Position numbers and translations under genes: made by a program. A stretch of DNA of 64,000 bases. It comes from a virus. The stretch spans positions 21,006 to 85,005 of the IMG/VR virus record IMGVR_UViG_3300031951_000087; one strand, given 5' to 3'. The notes under the pieces are model-generated. The model searched no databases. It saw nothing but the letters and a program-made list of their open reading frames with translations, and was not told where the DNA came from. The first letter of the stretch is position 1; the number at the start of each line of letters is the position of its first letter. Of the stretch, positions 25,633-33,998 are shown one piece after another.

Positions 25633-26364
25633 ATGTCTGAACATAAATATAAAACAAAAAAGGAAGCTTTAGACGCAGCTGAAAAACTTGGTTGTCTTGG
25701 ATATCACAAAATGGGTGATGATTCGTATATGCCGTGTAAATCACACGAAAGATTTAAAAAATTAAATTCAACAAAAACTAAAGAAGAACCCGAAGGTGAA
25801 CTTGAAGAATTTGTGGATGCCGATGGTACAATGTTGAATTCTAAGATTCCAATTTTAGACCCAGCATTACACCCAAGAAAAACTATGGACCAAACCGTTC
25901 AAGCTGCAAGAAATGTTTATGACATTTTTAGAATGGGTTATAGAAGATATTTTAGTGAGTCGGCTAAAGAAATTGAAGAGCATGATATGGAACATGCGTT
26001 TTCTTATGATGAAACCAAATTTATGAACGCCAAAGAAACAATAAAATATTTGGAAAAAGAATTAGGTTTGGATAGTGAGGATGCTAAAGACAGAGCAAAG
26101 GAAATGGGTAAAGACCCAAAGATGGATAAAAAATCTAAATTTAAAGACGATAAGAATTTTGTTAATCGTGGTGTAATTGCGGAAAAAGATGTTGATGAAG
26201 TTAAAGAAGAAATTATTTCAAAAAAATCTAATGACCAAGAAATTACAGAAAAATCTAAAATTTCATCAAAGGTAATTTCAAGAAATGTAACCGCACTTAA
26301 AAAACAGGCGGAAAAAGAAGGTATATCAATAAACGACTTAATAAAAATGTTGAAAAGTGAATAA
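25633..26364 (+). CDS. Hypothetical, N-terminal Cys-containing conserved phage motif
   Basis: 243 residues. The first 50 residues (KEALDAAEKLGCLGYHKMGD, then YMPCKSHERF) make a compact motif seen in many T4-like phage proteins of unknown role. The rest is Lys/Glu/Asp-rich helix, with a segment DQTVQAARNVYDIFRMGYRR in the middle and a C-terminal EISINDLIKML-type ending. No catalytic motif is visible. First gene of a five-gene unit whose members overlap or nearly touch; the composition would suit a scaffold, injected or regulatory protein. I do not recognise a named family. Confidence 0.55.
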   Translation: MSEHKYKTKKEALDAAEKLGCLGYHKMGDDSYMPCKSHERFKKLNSTKTKEEPEGELEEFVDADGTMLNSKIPILDPALHPRKTMDQTVQAARNVYDIFRMGYRRYFSESAKEIEEHDMEHAFSYDETKFMNAKETIKYLEKELGLDSEDAKDRAKEMGKDPKMDKKSKFKDDKNFVNRGVIAEKDVDEVKEEIISKKSNDQEITEKSKISSKVISRNVTALKKQAEKEGISINDLIKMLKSE

Positions 26365-26818
26365 AGACCTGTATGGTAAGGAATATCAAATTCCACCACA
26401 TTTATTAAACATGATTGCGAAAGGTTTAGCTAAGTATTCAAATCAGAGTACTGAAAATGTTAAACGTGCACAAGATTTAATATCAACAGGTAATGCAACT
26501 TATCAACAATTAAAAAGAATAAAAAACTGGTTTGAATCAAACTCCAATACATCAAACCCTGAATTTCATCTTTTAGGTGGTGGAGCGTTTAAAGGATGGG
26601 TTGACCAAACATTAGACTCAGATAGAGGGGCAATTGATTTATCTAAAAAAGCAAAGAGTGTTGCGATGTCAAATCAATACAGTGACGAACACGAAAAAAA
26701 TAATGACTTGAGAAAAGATTTCAGACCAAGTCAATCACATAAAAAAAGTGGGCACAAAATAACAGGTGTTCATGAAGAAATTGAAAGAATAAACACGTGG
26801 TTTAAAATATTAATATAA
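26357..26818 (+). CDS. Hypothetical phage protein
   Basis: 153 residues from GTG 26357 (MNKDLYGKEYQIPPHLLNMI), overlapping the previous stop by 8 bases. It is helical and basic, with NVKRAQDLISTGNATYQQLKR, then LGGGAFKGWVDQTL and a Lys/His-rich tail. The sequence YQIPPHLLNMI and the small repeated helices recall short conserved proteins of T4-like phages that lie near virion genes, but I cannot assign a role. The gene is probably translated by coupling to its upstream neighbour. Confidence 0.5.
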   Translation: MNKDLYGKEYQIPPHLLNMIAKGLAKYSNQSTENVKRAQDLISTGNATYQQLKRIKNWFESNSNTSNPEFHLLGGGAFKGWVDQTLDSDRGAIDLSKKAKSVAMSNQYSDEHEKNNDLRKDFRPSQSHKKSGHKITGVHEEIERINTWFKILI

Positions 26819-27123
26819 TGAGTACACAAAACGACAGATTAGATTTTTCGCAACCTGCTGGTGACAACAATCAGTTAAGTTTTTATGCGGAACAACAAAG
26901 AGCAAAATTATTTCCGAGAAATGATTTTAACACAAAGAATCAATACGGTCCAACAAACAAAGACGCATTAGCAGACGGTGACGCTATGGGTAGAGGGACT
27001 GGTGGATTTTTGGACGTTAACAATGATAAAATTGGAAATAGTGCTGATATTATGGATAGAATTGATAATATCAAAACAAACAAATATAACTCAAAAGCAC
27101 CTTATACAACACCAACACCATAA
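26818..27123 (+). CDS. Small hypothetical, possibly virion protein
   Basis: 101 residues, starting one base into the previous stop (TAATG). Polar and Asn/Asp-rich (MSTQNDRLDFSQPAGDNNQL, then GRGTGGFLDVNNDKIGN) and ending in a Thr/Pro tail. No hydrophobic core pattern typical of an enzyme is seen. It is part of the tight 25633-28122 unit. Family unknown. Confidence 0.5.
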   Translation: MSTQNDRLDFSQPAGDNNQLSFYAEQQRAKLFPRNDFNTKNQYGPTNKDALADGDAMGRGTGGFLDVNNDKIGNSADIMDRIDNIKTNKYNSKAPYTTPTP

Positions 27124-27530
27124 TGAAACTTTTTTCATCATTTAAAGATGTATTAACTGAAGCAGTGTCTTTTGATGACTTACAAAAAGCCATCAAAAGC
27201 TTGGATGTTATTACAATTACTTACGATGGTGATGAACCGGGCGGTAAAGGATATAGAACTGTTTACCCCGTTTGTTTGGGTAGGTCAAAATCTGGTAATT
27301 TGGTTTTAAGAGCTTATGATATTGAAGGAGCATCCCACAGAGCATCACTTGGATTAAAACCTTTACCGAGTTGGAGAATGTTTAGAATTGATAAAACATT
27401 TACTTTTAACCGAACTGGTGAGAAATTTAATGAACTACCTGTGGACTATAACCCAAATGGAGATAAATCAATGACACAAGTTTACATAAACGCAAAACTA
27501 GGTCAAACCCCTGAAGAAATAATAGCATAA
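27123..27530 (+). CDS. Stand-alone WYL-like domain protein
   Basis: 135 residues, linked to the previous gene by TAATG. The middle VITITYDGDE, then RTVYPVCLGRSKSGNLVLRA, then RMFRIDKTFTF follows the WYL domain order: first strand with Y-D, R-V-P-x-LG, a G-NL-LRAY core, and a closing RxFRxDK strand. WYL domains sense ligands or nucleic acid in many anti-phage regulators; here there is no helix-turn-helix, so it would act alone or by pairing with another protein. An N-terminal helix (residues 1-30) precedes it. Moderate confidence in the domain, low in the role. Confidence 0.5.
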   Translation: MKLFSSFKDVLTEAVSFDDLQKAIKSLDVITITYDGDEPGGKGYRTVYPVCLGRSKSGNLVLRAYDIEGASHRASLGLKPLPSWRMFRIDKTFTFNRTGEKFNELPVDYNPNGDKSMTQVYINAKLGQTPEEIIA

Positions 27531-27531
27531 T

Positions 27532-28122
27532 ATGAGCAACGATTTAATGGCAAAATTAGCCTTATCCAAAAAAATAATGGATAGACACCAAGTAATACCA
27601 AGAGGTAATGCAAGTGGTACCCCAAATTATAATACACCAATGGTTGAAAACTACGAAGCAGTTCCTGCAACTTATAACATACCACAAGAATACGCCTCTG
27701 ATACATCTTTATCAGAAGTTAAACAACCTGAATTACCAACACAAGATAGAATTTTAAATTCAAAATTACCTGATGAAATAAAACAATTAATGATTGAAAA
27801 CCCAATTGCTCAAGCAAGTTTACCGGGAACTACAAATGTTTTATCTAATGAAATTATTGAAGGAGCACAAAAGTTAATGGGAACAACACCCAAAAAACAA
27901 AGCCAACCTCAATCAAATAATACATCCGGTTTTGACATGAATGCATTAAAAACAATGATTAGAGACACTGTTAGAGACACAGTTAGAGATGTGGTTAGAG
28001 AAGAATTATCTAAATCAGGAATTATTGTTGAAAATGAACAAAAAACTAATGAATTTCTAAGTTTAAAAGTTGGTAAACATCTTTTTGAAGGTAAGGTTAC
28101 AAAAATTAAAAAGATTCAATAA
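27532..28122 (+). CDS. Hypothetical, helical C-terminal repeat
   Basis: 196 residues, starting one base after the previous stop. Residues 1-140 are polar and low in structure (Asn/Pro/Thr-rich). Then comes a heptad-like repeat IRDTVRDTVRDVVREEL at about 143-160, which should form a coiled coil, followed by a short basic C-terminus (HLFEGKVTKIKKIQ). The DNA for the repeat has 15-base near-duplicates. Such proteins are often virion or core components in T4-like phages, but no family is recognised. Confidence 0.5.
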   Translation: MSNDLMAKLALSKKIMDRHQVIPRGNASGTPNYNTPMVENYEAVPATYNIPQEYASDTSLSEVKQPELPTQDRILNSKLPDEIKQLMIENPIAQASLPGTTNVLSNEIIEGAQKLMGTTPKKQSQPQSNNTSGFDMNALKTMIRDTVRDTVRDVVREELSKSGIIVENEQKTNEFLSLKVGKHLFEGKVTKIKKIQ

Positions 28123-28139
28123 GGTTTGATTATTCAATT

Positions 28140-28165
28140 AATATTTCTATATTTTAAGAAATATT
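28140..28165. promoter_or_regulatory. Inverted repeat before the glycosyltransferase cassette
   Basis: AATATTTC (28140-28147) and GAAATATT (28158-28165) are perfect 8-base arms around 10 bases, ending 5 bases before the first cassette ATG. No exact TATTTATN copy is present in this gap. It could be an operator or a weak hairpin. Confidence 0.4.
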
Positions 28166-28170
28166 AACAT

Positions 28171-29382
28171 ATGTCAAAGATTAAAATACTAGTTTTACCA
28201 TCAGACAGAACGGGAGTTGGTAAATTTCGTTCAATCGAACCTCACATTTTTTTACAGAATAAATACCCTGAAGATTTTCACGTAGATATTGATTTTGAAC
28301 CAAAAATGGATGATATATCCTATTGGACAAAATACGATATGGTTTGTTTTCACAGGAGTTTGAATCCTGATTATGATAAATCCAATACACTAATCCAAGT
28401 TTTAAATAGCTTAGGTATTATTACCGTGATGGATTTAGATGACTATTGGCTACCCACAAAAGAACATCCAGCATATCATTTAGTTGTACAACACAAAATT
28501 CATGAAAAAATTTTAGCGAACATCAAGGTCGCAAAATATGTGACGACAACTACATCTATTTTTGCAGATGAAATTAAAAAGTATAACAAAAATGTATTTG
28601 TTTTACCAAACGCTATTAATCCAAATGAACAACAATTTATGGAACCAACAAAACCATCAGAAAAATTACGATTTGGTTGGTTAGGTGGTTCTTCACACTT
28701 GCATGATTTGGGATTAATGAAAGGTTTTACAGATGCTATTGGTCAAGAATTTAGAGATAAGTCACAAATATTTCTTTGTGGTTTTGATACAAGAGGAACA
28801 ATGACTGAAATTAACGCACAAACTGGTGAACAAAAACAAAGAGCAATTCTACCACAAGAAACTGTGTGGGCGAGATATGAAGAAATTTTTACAAAAAATT
28901 ATGAATTCACAACACCTGAATACAAGGATTATTTGATGAAATTTAGACAAGACTCTTGGAATGGTAGTGAACAATTTTATAATCGTGTTTGGACTGAACC
29001 AGTGACATCTTACGCGAAAAACTACGCTAAATTTGATGTGTCTTTGGCACCAATTATGAATCACACATTTAATAGAGTTAAATCACAATTGAAGGTAATT
29101 GAAGCTGGTTTTTATAAAAAAGCAATTGTGGCATCAAATATTGGTCCTTACACAATTGATTTGAAACATTCATTGGAAAATGGTAACTTTGTTGATGGAA
29201 ATGCAATCTTAGTTGAGGAAAAAAGAAATCATTCAGATTGGGCTAAAGCAATGAAAAAACTAATTCAAAACCCAACATGGGCGGCAGATTTAGGTGAAAG
29301 ATTATACGAAACAGTAAAAGACAAATACGATTTAAATATTGTTACAGACCATAGAGCACAACTTTACAAATCATTAAAATAA
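28171..29382 (+). CDS. Glycosyltransferase, GT-B type
   Basis: 403 residues. N-terminal domain MSKIKILVLPSDRTGVGKFR with ITVMDLDDYWLP near residue 90, then the C-terminal domain LRFGWLGGSSHLHDL at about 165 and VIEAGFYKKAIVASN near 310, the GT4-like nucleotide-sugar binding half with its E-A-x-x-x-x-xP/V pattern. It would transfer a sugar from an activated donor to a glycan or protein. It is the first of a long cassette of glycan genes, transcribed with the exonuclease and dUTPase genes that follow with hardly any gap. Substrate unknown. Confidence 0.75.
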   Translation: MSKIKILVLPSDRTGVGKFRSIEPHIFLQNKYPEDFHVDIDFEPKMDDISYWTKYDMVCFHRSLNPDYDKSNTLIQVLNSLGIITVMDLDDYWLPTKEHPAYHLVVQHKIHEKILANIKVAKYVTTTTSIFADEIKKYNKNVFVLPNAINPNEQQFMEPTKPSEKLRFGWLGGSSHLHDLGLMKGFTDAIGQEFRDKSQIFLCGFDTRGTMTEINAQTGEQKQRAILPQETVWARYEEIFTKNYEFTTPEYKDYLMKFRQDSWNGSEQFYNRVWTEPVTSYAKNYAKFDVSLAPIMNHTFNRVKSQLKVIEAGFYKKAIVASNIGPYTIDLKHSLENGNFVDGNAILVEEKRNHSDWAKAMKKLIQNPTWAADLGERLYETVKDKYDLNIVTDHRAQLYKSLK

Positions 29383-29383
29383 A

Positions 29384-30091
29384 ATGTTACCATATCCAAA
29401 AACCAAATTATTATTCTTTGACTTGGAAACTGTTGGTGGTTATCCAACACTAAAAGAATTTGAAAAAAGTAATCCTGAACTTCATAAAGTTTTTATGAAA
29501 TATCAAGATTGGTTTATTAAAAAATTTCCTGAGGACAAAGACAAAACACCTGAGGAAATTTACGAAACAAGAGCCGCTCTTGTTCCTGAATTTGCCAAAA
29601 TTGTTGTGGCAAGTTTTGCTTTTATTTCACCTGATGGAAAAATGCAAATGCAAACATTCGCGTTGGACGATGAAAAACAACTACTTAAAAATACAATTCA
29701 ACTTTTAAATAAGGTTCACAAACTTAATTTTTTTATGTGTGGACATAACATTAAAGGGTTTGATATTCCAATGTTGGCAAAACGGATGATGATTAATGGT
29801 TTTGTACCACCGGCAATTATCCCAACCGCAGATACCAAGCCATGGGAAATTAAAGCCCTTGATACAAAAGAATTATGGAATGGTACAAACCCATTCACAA
29901 TCGCGTCGTTAGAATTGATTTCAGTATCAATGGGTTGTGAATCATCAAAAGGTGGACCTGTTACTGGTGGTGTTGTTCACCACTCTTATTGGGAAGCAGG
30001 AATTCTTGATAAAATTGCGGAATACTGTGAAGACGATGTAAAAGCGTTGGTAGACTTAATAGAAAAATTTGATAAATTACAATATGTTTAA
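29384..30091 (+). CDS. DEDD-type 3'-5' exonuclease
   Basis: 235 residues. FFDLETVGGYP (Asp14/Glu16 region) is Exo I, CGHNIKGFDIPML is Exo II, and YCEDDVKALVDL is Exo III with its Tyr, making a full DEDDy RNase H-fold exonuclease like the polymerase-associated exonucleases. It has no polymerase domain. It might degrade host or phage single-stranded DNA or RNA during infection. It starts one base after the glycosyltransferase stop and overlaps the dUTPase ATG by 8 bases. Confidence 0.82.
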   Translation: MLPYPKTKLLFFDLETVGGYPTLKEFEKSNPELHKVFMKYQDWFIKKFPEDKDKTPEEIYETRAALVPEFAKIVVASFAFISPDGKMQMQTFALDDEKQLLKNTIQLLNKVHKLNFFMCGHNIKGFDIPMLAKRMMINGFVPPAIIPTADTKPWEIKALDTKELWNGTNPFTIASLELISVSMGCESSKGGPVTGGVVHHSYWEAGILDKIAEYCEDDVKALVDLIEKFDKLQYV

Positions 30092-30680
30092 AAATCTAAA
30101 ACAAATGAATAGTTTAATTTCTGAAATGAAGAAATTAACAAATGACCCAAATGCTTTGAAAGACCCACAAGCAATGATGGAATCTATGGGTATTGACCAA
30201 GATGAAATTGAAAAACAATTATCGGGTTTATTAACCAAAAAAGCAACTTTAAAATTTACCAAAATTCATCCTGATTCGGTTGAACCAAAGTATAACTATG
30301 AAAGTGATTCAGGATTTGATTTACACTCAACCGAAGATTTGGAAGTTGGTCCATTTGGTAGAATTTTGGTACCAACAGGATTAAGATTTGATATTCCAAT
30401 GGGTCATGAAATACAAGTAAGACCAAAGAGCGGTTTAGCTCTTAAACAAGGTTTAACTGTATTAAACACACCGGGAACAGTAGATGCTGGATATGACGGT
30501 GAAGTAAAAGTTATTGTATATAATACAAATAATCACGTTGTAATAATACCAAAAGGTATGAAAATTGCACAAGCAGTTTTATGTCCAGTAATAAATGGTA
30601 AATTTGTAACACTACACGAAGTAATCGAATTAGATGAAAAAGAACGAGGCTCAAACGGATTTGGTTCAACAGGAATCTAA
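30084..30680 (+). CDS. dut: dUTPase with helical N-terminal extension
   Basis: 198 residues from ATG 30084, chosen over TTG 30069. The last 140 residues contain the trimeric dUTPase motifs: SDSGFDL (74-80, motif 1), RPKSGLA (113-119, motif 2), GTVDAGYDGE (131-140, motif 3), and RGSNGFGSTG (188-197, motif 5). It converts dUTP to dUMP and pyrophosphate, keeping uracil out of phage DNA and feeding thymidylate synthesis. The first 55 residues form an extra Met/Lys/Asp-rich helical region not usual in dUTPases. The end overlaps the next gene by 47 bases. Confidence 0.92.
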   Translation: MFKNLKQMNSLISEMKKLTNDPNALKDPQAMMESMGIDQDEIEKQLSGLLTKKATLKFTKIHPDSVEPKYNYESDSGFDLHSTEDLEVGPFGRILVPTGLRFDIPMGHEIQVRPKSGLALKQGLTVLNTPGTVDAGYDGEVKVIVYNTNNHVVIIPKGMKIAQAVLCPVINGKFVTLHEVIELDEKERGSNGFGSTGI

Positions 30681-31056
30681 TACTAGTCCTGTGTTGGCAA
30701 ATGGTGTTAAGAACTATCTAATTGACATTGATGGTACAGTAACTGAAGATGTGCCAAATGAAGAATCTGAACGTATGGCAACTTGTTTACCATATGAAGG
30801 TTCGGTAGATATGATTAACACTTGGTATGATGATGGACATATTATAACATTCTTCACATCGAGGACTGATGAACATGAAATAGTAACCAAACAATGGTTA
30901 GATAAACATGGTTTCAAATACCACAACTTGTTACTTAATAAACCAAGAGGTGGAAACTATCATTGGATTGATAATCACATTGTACGAGCGACTCGTTATG
31001 ATGGTAAATGGGGTGAATTAGTTAAAAAAGAACACACAATAGAAGTATTTGAATAA
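30634..31056 (+). CDS. HAD-like small phosphatase
   Basis: 140 residues. NYLIDIDGTVTED near residue 28 is a HAD motif I (DxDGT), and IITFFTSRTDEH near residue 72 provides the motif II Ser/Thr; HWIDNH near residue 109 may supply the acidic residues. It resembles short phage HAD proteins that remove phosphates from nucleotides or sugars. Its first 47 bases overlap the dUTPase 3' end and its stop overlaps the next ATG (TAATG), suggesting coupled translation. Substrate unknown. Confidence 0.65.
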   Translation: MKKNEAQTDLVQQESNTSPVLANGVKNYLIDIDGTVTEDVPNEESERMATCLPYEGSVDMINTWYDDGHIITFFTSRTDEHEIVTKQWLDKHGFKYHNLLLNKPRGGNYHWIDNHIVRATRYDGKWGELVKKEHTIEVFE

Positions 31057-32696
31057 TGATTACAATTGGATATAGTACCCGAAGTTCAAAACCTGAACTA
31101 CAAGAATATTTTAAAAAAACTTGTGGTGTAAAAAATATACAGGTTATTGAAAAAGTTAACCCAAATGGTCAGTCGTTGACTGACGTTTATAACGATATTT
31201 TAAATGAATCTGAAAATGACATTGTGGTACTTTGTCACGATGACATTTATTTTGATAACAAGAGTTGGGGATTTAAGATTTTGGAACACTTTAAAAAGAC
31301 CGATTATGGTATCTTAGGGGTTGCAGGTTCAACTAACTTACCTAAGTCAGGTATGTGGTGGGAAGACCGTCGCAAAATGGTTGGTATTGTAAATCACGAA
31401 CACGAGGGTAAAAAATGGGAATCAAAATATTCAAATGATTTAGGGAACAAAATTCATCAGACAGTTTTGATTGATGGATTGTTTATGGTTGTGAATAAAA
31501 GTAGAATCCAAGAAAATTTTGATACCAATGTTAAAGGTTTTCATTTGTATGATGTTGATTTTTGTTTTAGAAATTACATTAAAGATGTAAAAATTGGTGT
31601 AATGTTCAATATTAGAATAACCCATAAATCAATTGGAATGACAAATGAACAATGGGATTTAAACAGACAAGAATTTTCAAACAAATACCAAGACCAATTA
31701 CCTATTAAAATCAAAAAAACAAAAGAAGATAAATTAAAAATTCTTTTATCTTGTTTAAATTTTAAAACATTTACAGGTTCAGAAGTTTATGTTTATGAAT
31801 TAGCCAAAGGATTAGTTAAAATGGGTCACGATGTTACAGTTTTATCTGAAATTGGTGGTCCGTTAACTGATAAAGCAAAAAAGATTGGTATTAAAGTTAG
31901 ACCATTTAGTGAACCGCCAGGTTTTAAAATGGGTGATGGTAAATGGTCAGTGTCAACACCAAACGGTGTTGAGGTTTCTAAAGAAGGTATGCTGTACAAA
32001 ATACAAGATATTAACTACGATATTATTCACGTTCAACATGAACCAGTTACTAATATGGTACTACAATTATACCCAAATATTGAAAAAATTGCCACCATTC
32101 ATTCAGAAGTTATTGATTTAGAAAAACCTGTGAAACATGAATCAATTAAGAGATATATCGCAATTAGACCTGAAATTAAGGAACATATTGTTGAGCAAGA
32201 TGAAATTACTGAATCACTAGTTGATGTTATTTATAACCCAATTGATGATACAAGGTTTAATGAAAAAGAAACCACAGAAGAAAATGCCGTGTTGTTTGTT
32301 GGAACAATAGATTATCTAAGAGAACAAACAATTAAAGATTTGATTGAATATACTAATGAAAATCAAATGGAATTGTGGATTGTAGGTGAAAACAAATCAG
32401 ATTATTTAAATGATATTTTATTAAACAAACACGTCAAAAGATTTACACCAACTTGGAATACCGAAACATTTATTAGAAAGGCAAAAGAAACTGCTGGTAT
32501 TCTTTTAGGTAGAACAACAATTGAAAGTTGGATGTGTGGTAAAAAATCTTGGATATATAACGTAGACAAATCAGGTGGCATTTTATCAAAAGAATTGGTT
32601 TCTCCACCACAAGATATAAATAAATTTTATGGTTCAACAGTTTGTGAAAAATTGGTGGACTCTTACCTTAATATTATCAATGAAACTTTTAATTAA
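31056..32696 (+). CDS. Two-domain glycosyltransferase (GT-A plus GT-B)
   Basis: 546 residues. Residues 1-225 resemble a GT2/GT-A domain: MITIGYSTRSSKPELQEYFK, then VVLCHDDIYFDNK (DDxYF, sugar-nucleotide binding) and LYDVDFCFR. Residues about 228-546 form a GT-B glycosyltransferase: KILLSCLNFKTFTGSEVYVY, then LFVGTIDYLREQ and GILLGRTTIESWMCGKKSW. Two transferase active sites in one chain suggest building of a disaccharide or alternating polymer. It overlaps the next gene's start by 17 bases. Confidence 0.78.
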   Translation: MITIGYSTRSSKPELQEYFKKTCGVKNIQVIEKVNPNGQSLTDVYNDILNESENDIVVLCHDDIYFDNKSWGFKILEHFKKTDYGILGVAGSTNLPKSGMWWEDRRKMVGIVNHEHEGKKWESKYSNDLGNKIHQTVLIDGLFMVVNKSRIQENFDTNVKGFHLYDVDFCFRNYIKDVKIGVMFNIRITHKSIGMTNEQWDLNRQEFSNKYQDQLPIKIKKTKEDKLKILLSCLNFKTFTGSEVYVYELAKGLVKMGHDVTVLSEIGGPLTDKAKKIGIKVRPFSEPPGFKMGDGKWSVSTPNGVEVSKEGMLYKIQDINYDIIHVQHEPVTNMVLQLYPNIEKIATIHSEVIDLEKPVKHESIKRYIAIRPEIKEHIVEQDEITESLVDVIYNPIDDTRFNEKETTEENAVLFVGTIDYLREQTIKDLIEYTNENQMELWIVGENKSDYLNDILLNKHVKRFTPTWNTETFIRKAKETAGILLGRTTIESWMCGKKSWIYNVDKSGGILSKELVSPPQDINKFYGSTVCEKLVDSYLNIINETFN

Positions 32697-33342
32697 ATTT
32701 CCGACAAGGTCCCGTAGAAAACAATTCTTTGAAACCTTTAACAGGTATCAAGAATACATAAGTGAACCCACCACAAGGTTTTTAATTACCATAGATGAGG
32801 ATGACTCAGACATGAACAATGATGAGGTACTGGCAATACTTGAATCATACGATAATGTATCTTTTGTAATTGGTCAAAGTAATTCTAAAATTCACGCAAT
32901 TAACCGTGATATTGATACATCAGAAGATTGGGATATTATCTTATTGGCATCTGATGATATGATACCACAAGTTAAAGGGTTTGATAAAGTTATTAATACT
33001 TTGATGAACGCAAATTACCCTGACACAGATGGAATCCTTTTCTTTAATGATGGATTTAAAGGTCAAGAATTAAACACATTGTGTATTTTGGGTAAGAAAT
33101 ATTATGAAAGATTTAATTACATTTATTATCCTGAATATAAATCAGTTTGGTGTGATAATGAGTTTATGTTAGTCGGAAACTTACTAAGAAAACAAAAGTA
33201 TTTCCCAATGGTTATTATCAAACATGAACACCCTGATTGGGGATATGGTAAACATGACGTAATACACAATAAAAATCATTCAGACTTGTCTTTTGATATG
33301 AATTTATTTAAAGATAGACAATCCAAAAATTTCTACATATGA
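32680..33342 (+). CDS. GT-A-like glycosyltransferase
   Basis: 220 residues from ATG 32680 (MKLLIKFPTRSRRKQFFETF). The N-terminal half has TRFLITIDEDDSDMN and WDIILLASDDMIPQ, both acidic clusters of the kind that bind metal and nucleotide-sugar in GT-A enzymes, and the second half has FFNDGFKG. It resembles small phage glycosyltransferases that act in capsule or virion glycan pathways. It overlaps both neighbours by a few bases. Acceptor unknown. Confidence 0.62.
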   Translation: MKLLIKFPTRSRRKQFFETFNRYQEYISEPTTRFLITIDEDDSDMNNDEVLAILESYDNVSFVIGQSNSKIHAINRDIDTSEDWDIILLASDDMIPQVKGFDKVINTLMNANYPDTDGILFFNDGFKGQELNTLCILGKKYYERFNYIYYPEYKSVWCDNEFMLVGNLLRKQKYFPMVIIKHEHPDWGYGKHDVIHNKNHSDLSFDMNLFKDRQSKNFYI

Positions 33343-33998
33343 AAAAAATCATATCATTTTGTTTGTGGGGTGATAATCCAAAATACACAATCGGAGCGAT
33401 TGAAAACGCCAAATTAGCAAAAACAATATATCCTGATTGGACATGTAGATTTTATGTTGGTACTTCAACACCCGATGAAATTTGGGATGAATTATACGAC
33501 ATGGACAATACCGAAATGATTAATATGGAAATTGATGGTAATTGGTCAGGAATGTTTTGGAGATTTTATCCAGCGTCTGAAAATGACGTAGATGTTTTTA
33601 TTGTCAGAGACACTGATTCAAGATTAAGTCAAAGAGAAAAAGAAGCCGTTGATGAATGGTTATCATCAGATAAAGGATTACATATTATGAGGGACCATCC
33701 TTTTCATAATAGTTTAATTATGGGTGGTATGTGGGGAATGAAAAAAGACACGTTTCCTAAAATGAAGGAACTGATTGACATCTACAAGGGAGGTGATTTT
33801 TGGCAAGTTGACCAAAACTTTTTAAATGAAATGGTTTACCCTTTGTGTAAAAATAATACCATTATACATGACGAATTCATGAATTTTGAAAGTTGGAAAA
33901 AACCATTTCCAAGTGAAAGAAAAGACAAGGAATTTGTTGGTGATGTTTTTGATGAACATAATCAAAGACACCCAGAATATTATACATTTATACCATGA
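33339..33998 (+). CDS. Glycosyltransferase-like protein with DxD
   Basis: 219 residues overlapping its predecessor by 4 bases (ATGA). The N-terminus MKKIISFCLWGDNPKYTIGA and the core VDVFIVRDTDSRLSQRE (Asp91-Thr-Asp93) form a DxD nucleotide-sugar site of GT-A folds, and GMWGMKKDTF follows. Proteins of this pattern are usually annotated as glycosyltransferases in capsular and LPS clusters. It would act at the same step range as its neighbours; specificity cannot be read. Confidence 0.62.
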   Translation: MKKIISFCLWGDNPKYTIGAIENAKLAKTIYPDWTCRFYVGTSTPDEIWDELYDMDNTEMINMEIDGNWSGMFWRFYPASENDVDVFIVRDTDSRLSQREKEAVDEWLSSDKGLHIMRDHPFHNSLIMGGMWGMKKDTFPKMKELIDIYKGGDFWQVDQNFLNEMVYPLCKNNTIIHDEFMNFESWKKPFPSERKDKEFVGDVFDEHNQRHPEYYTFIP

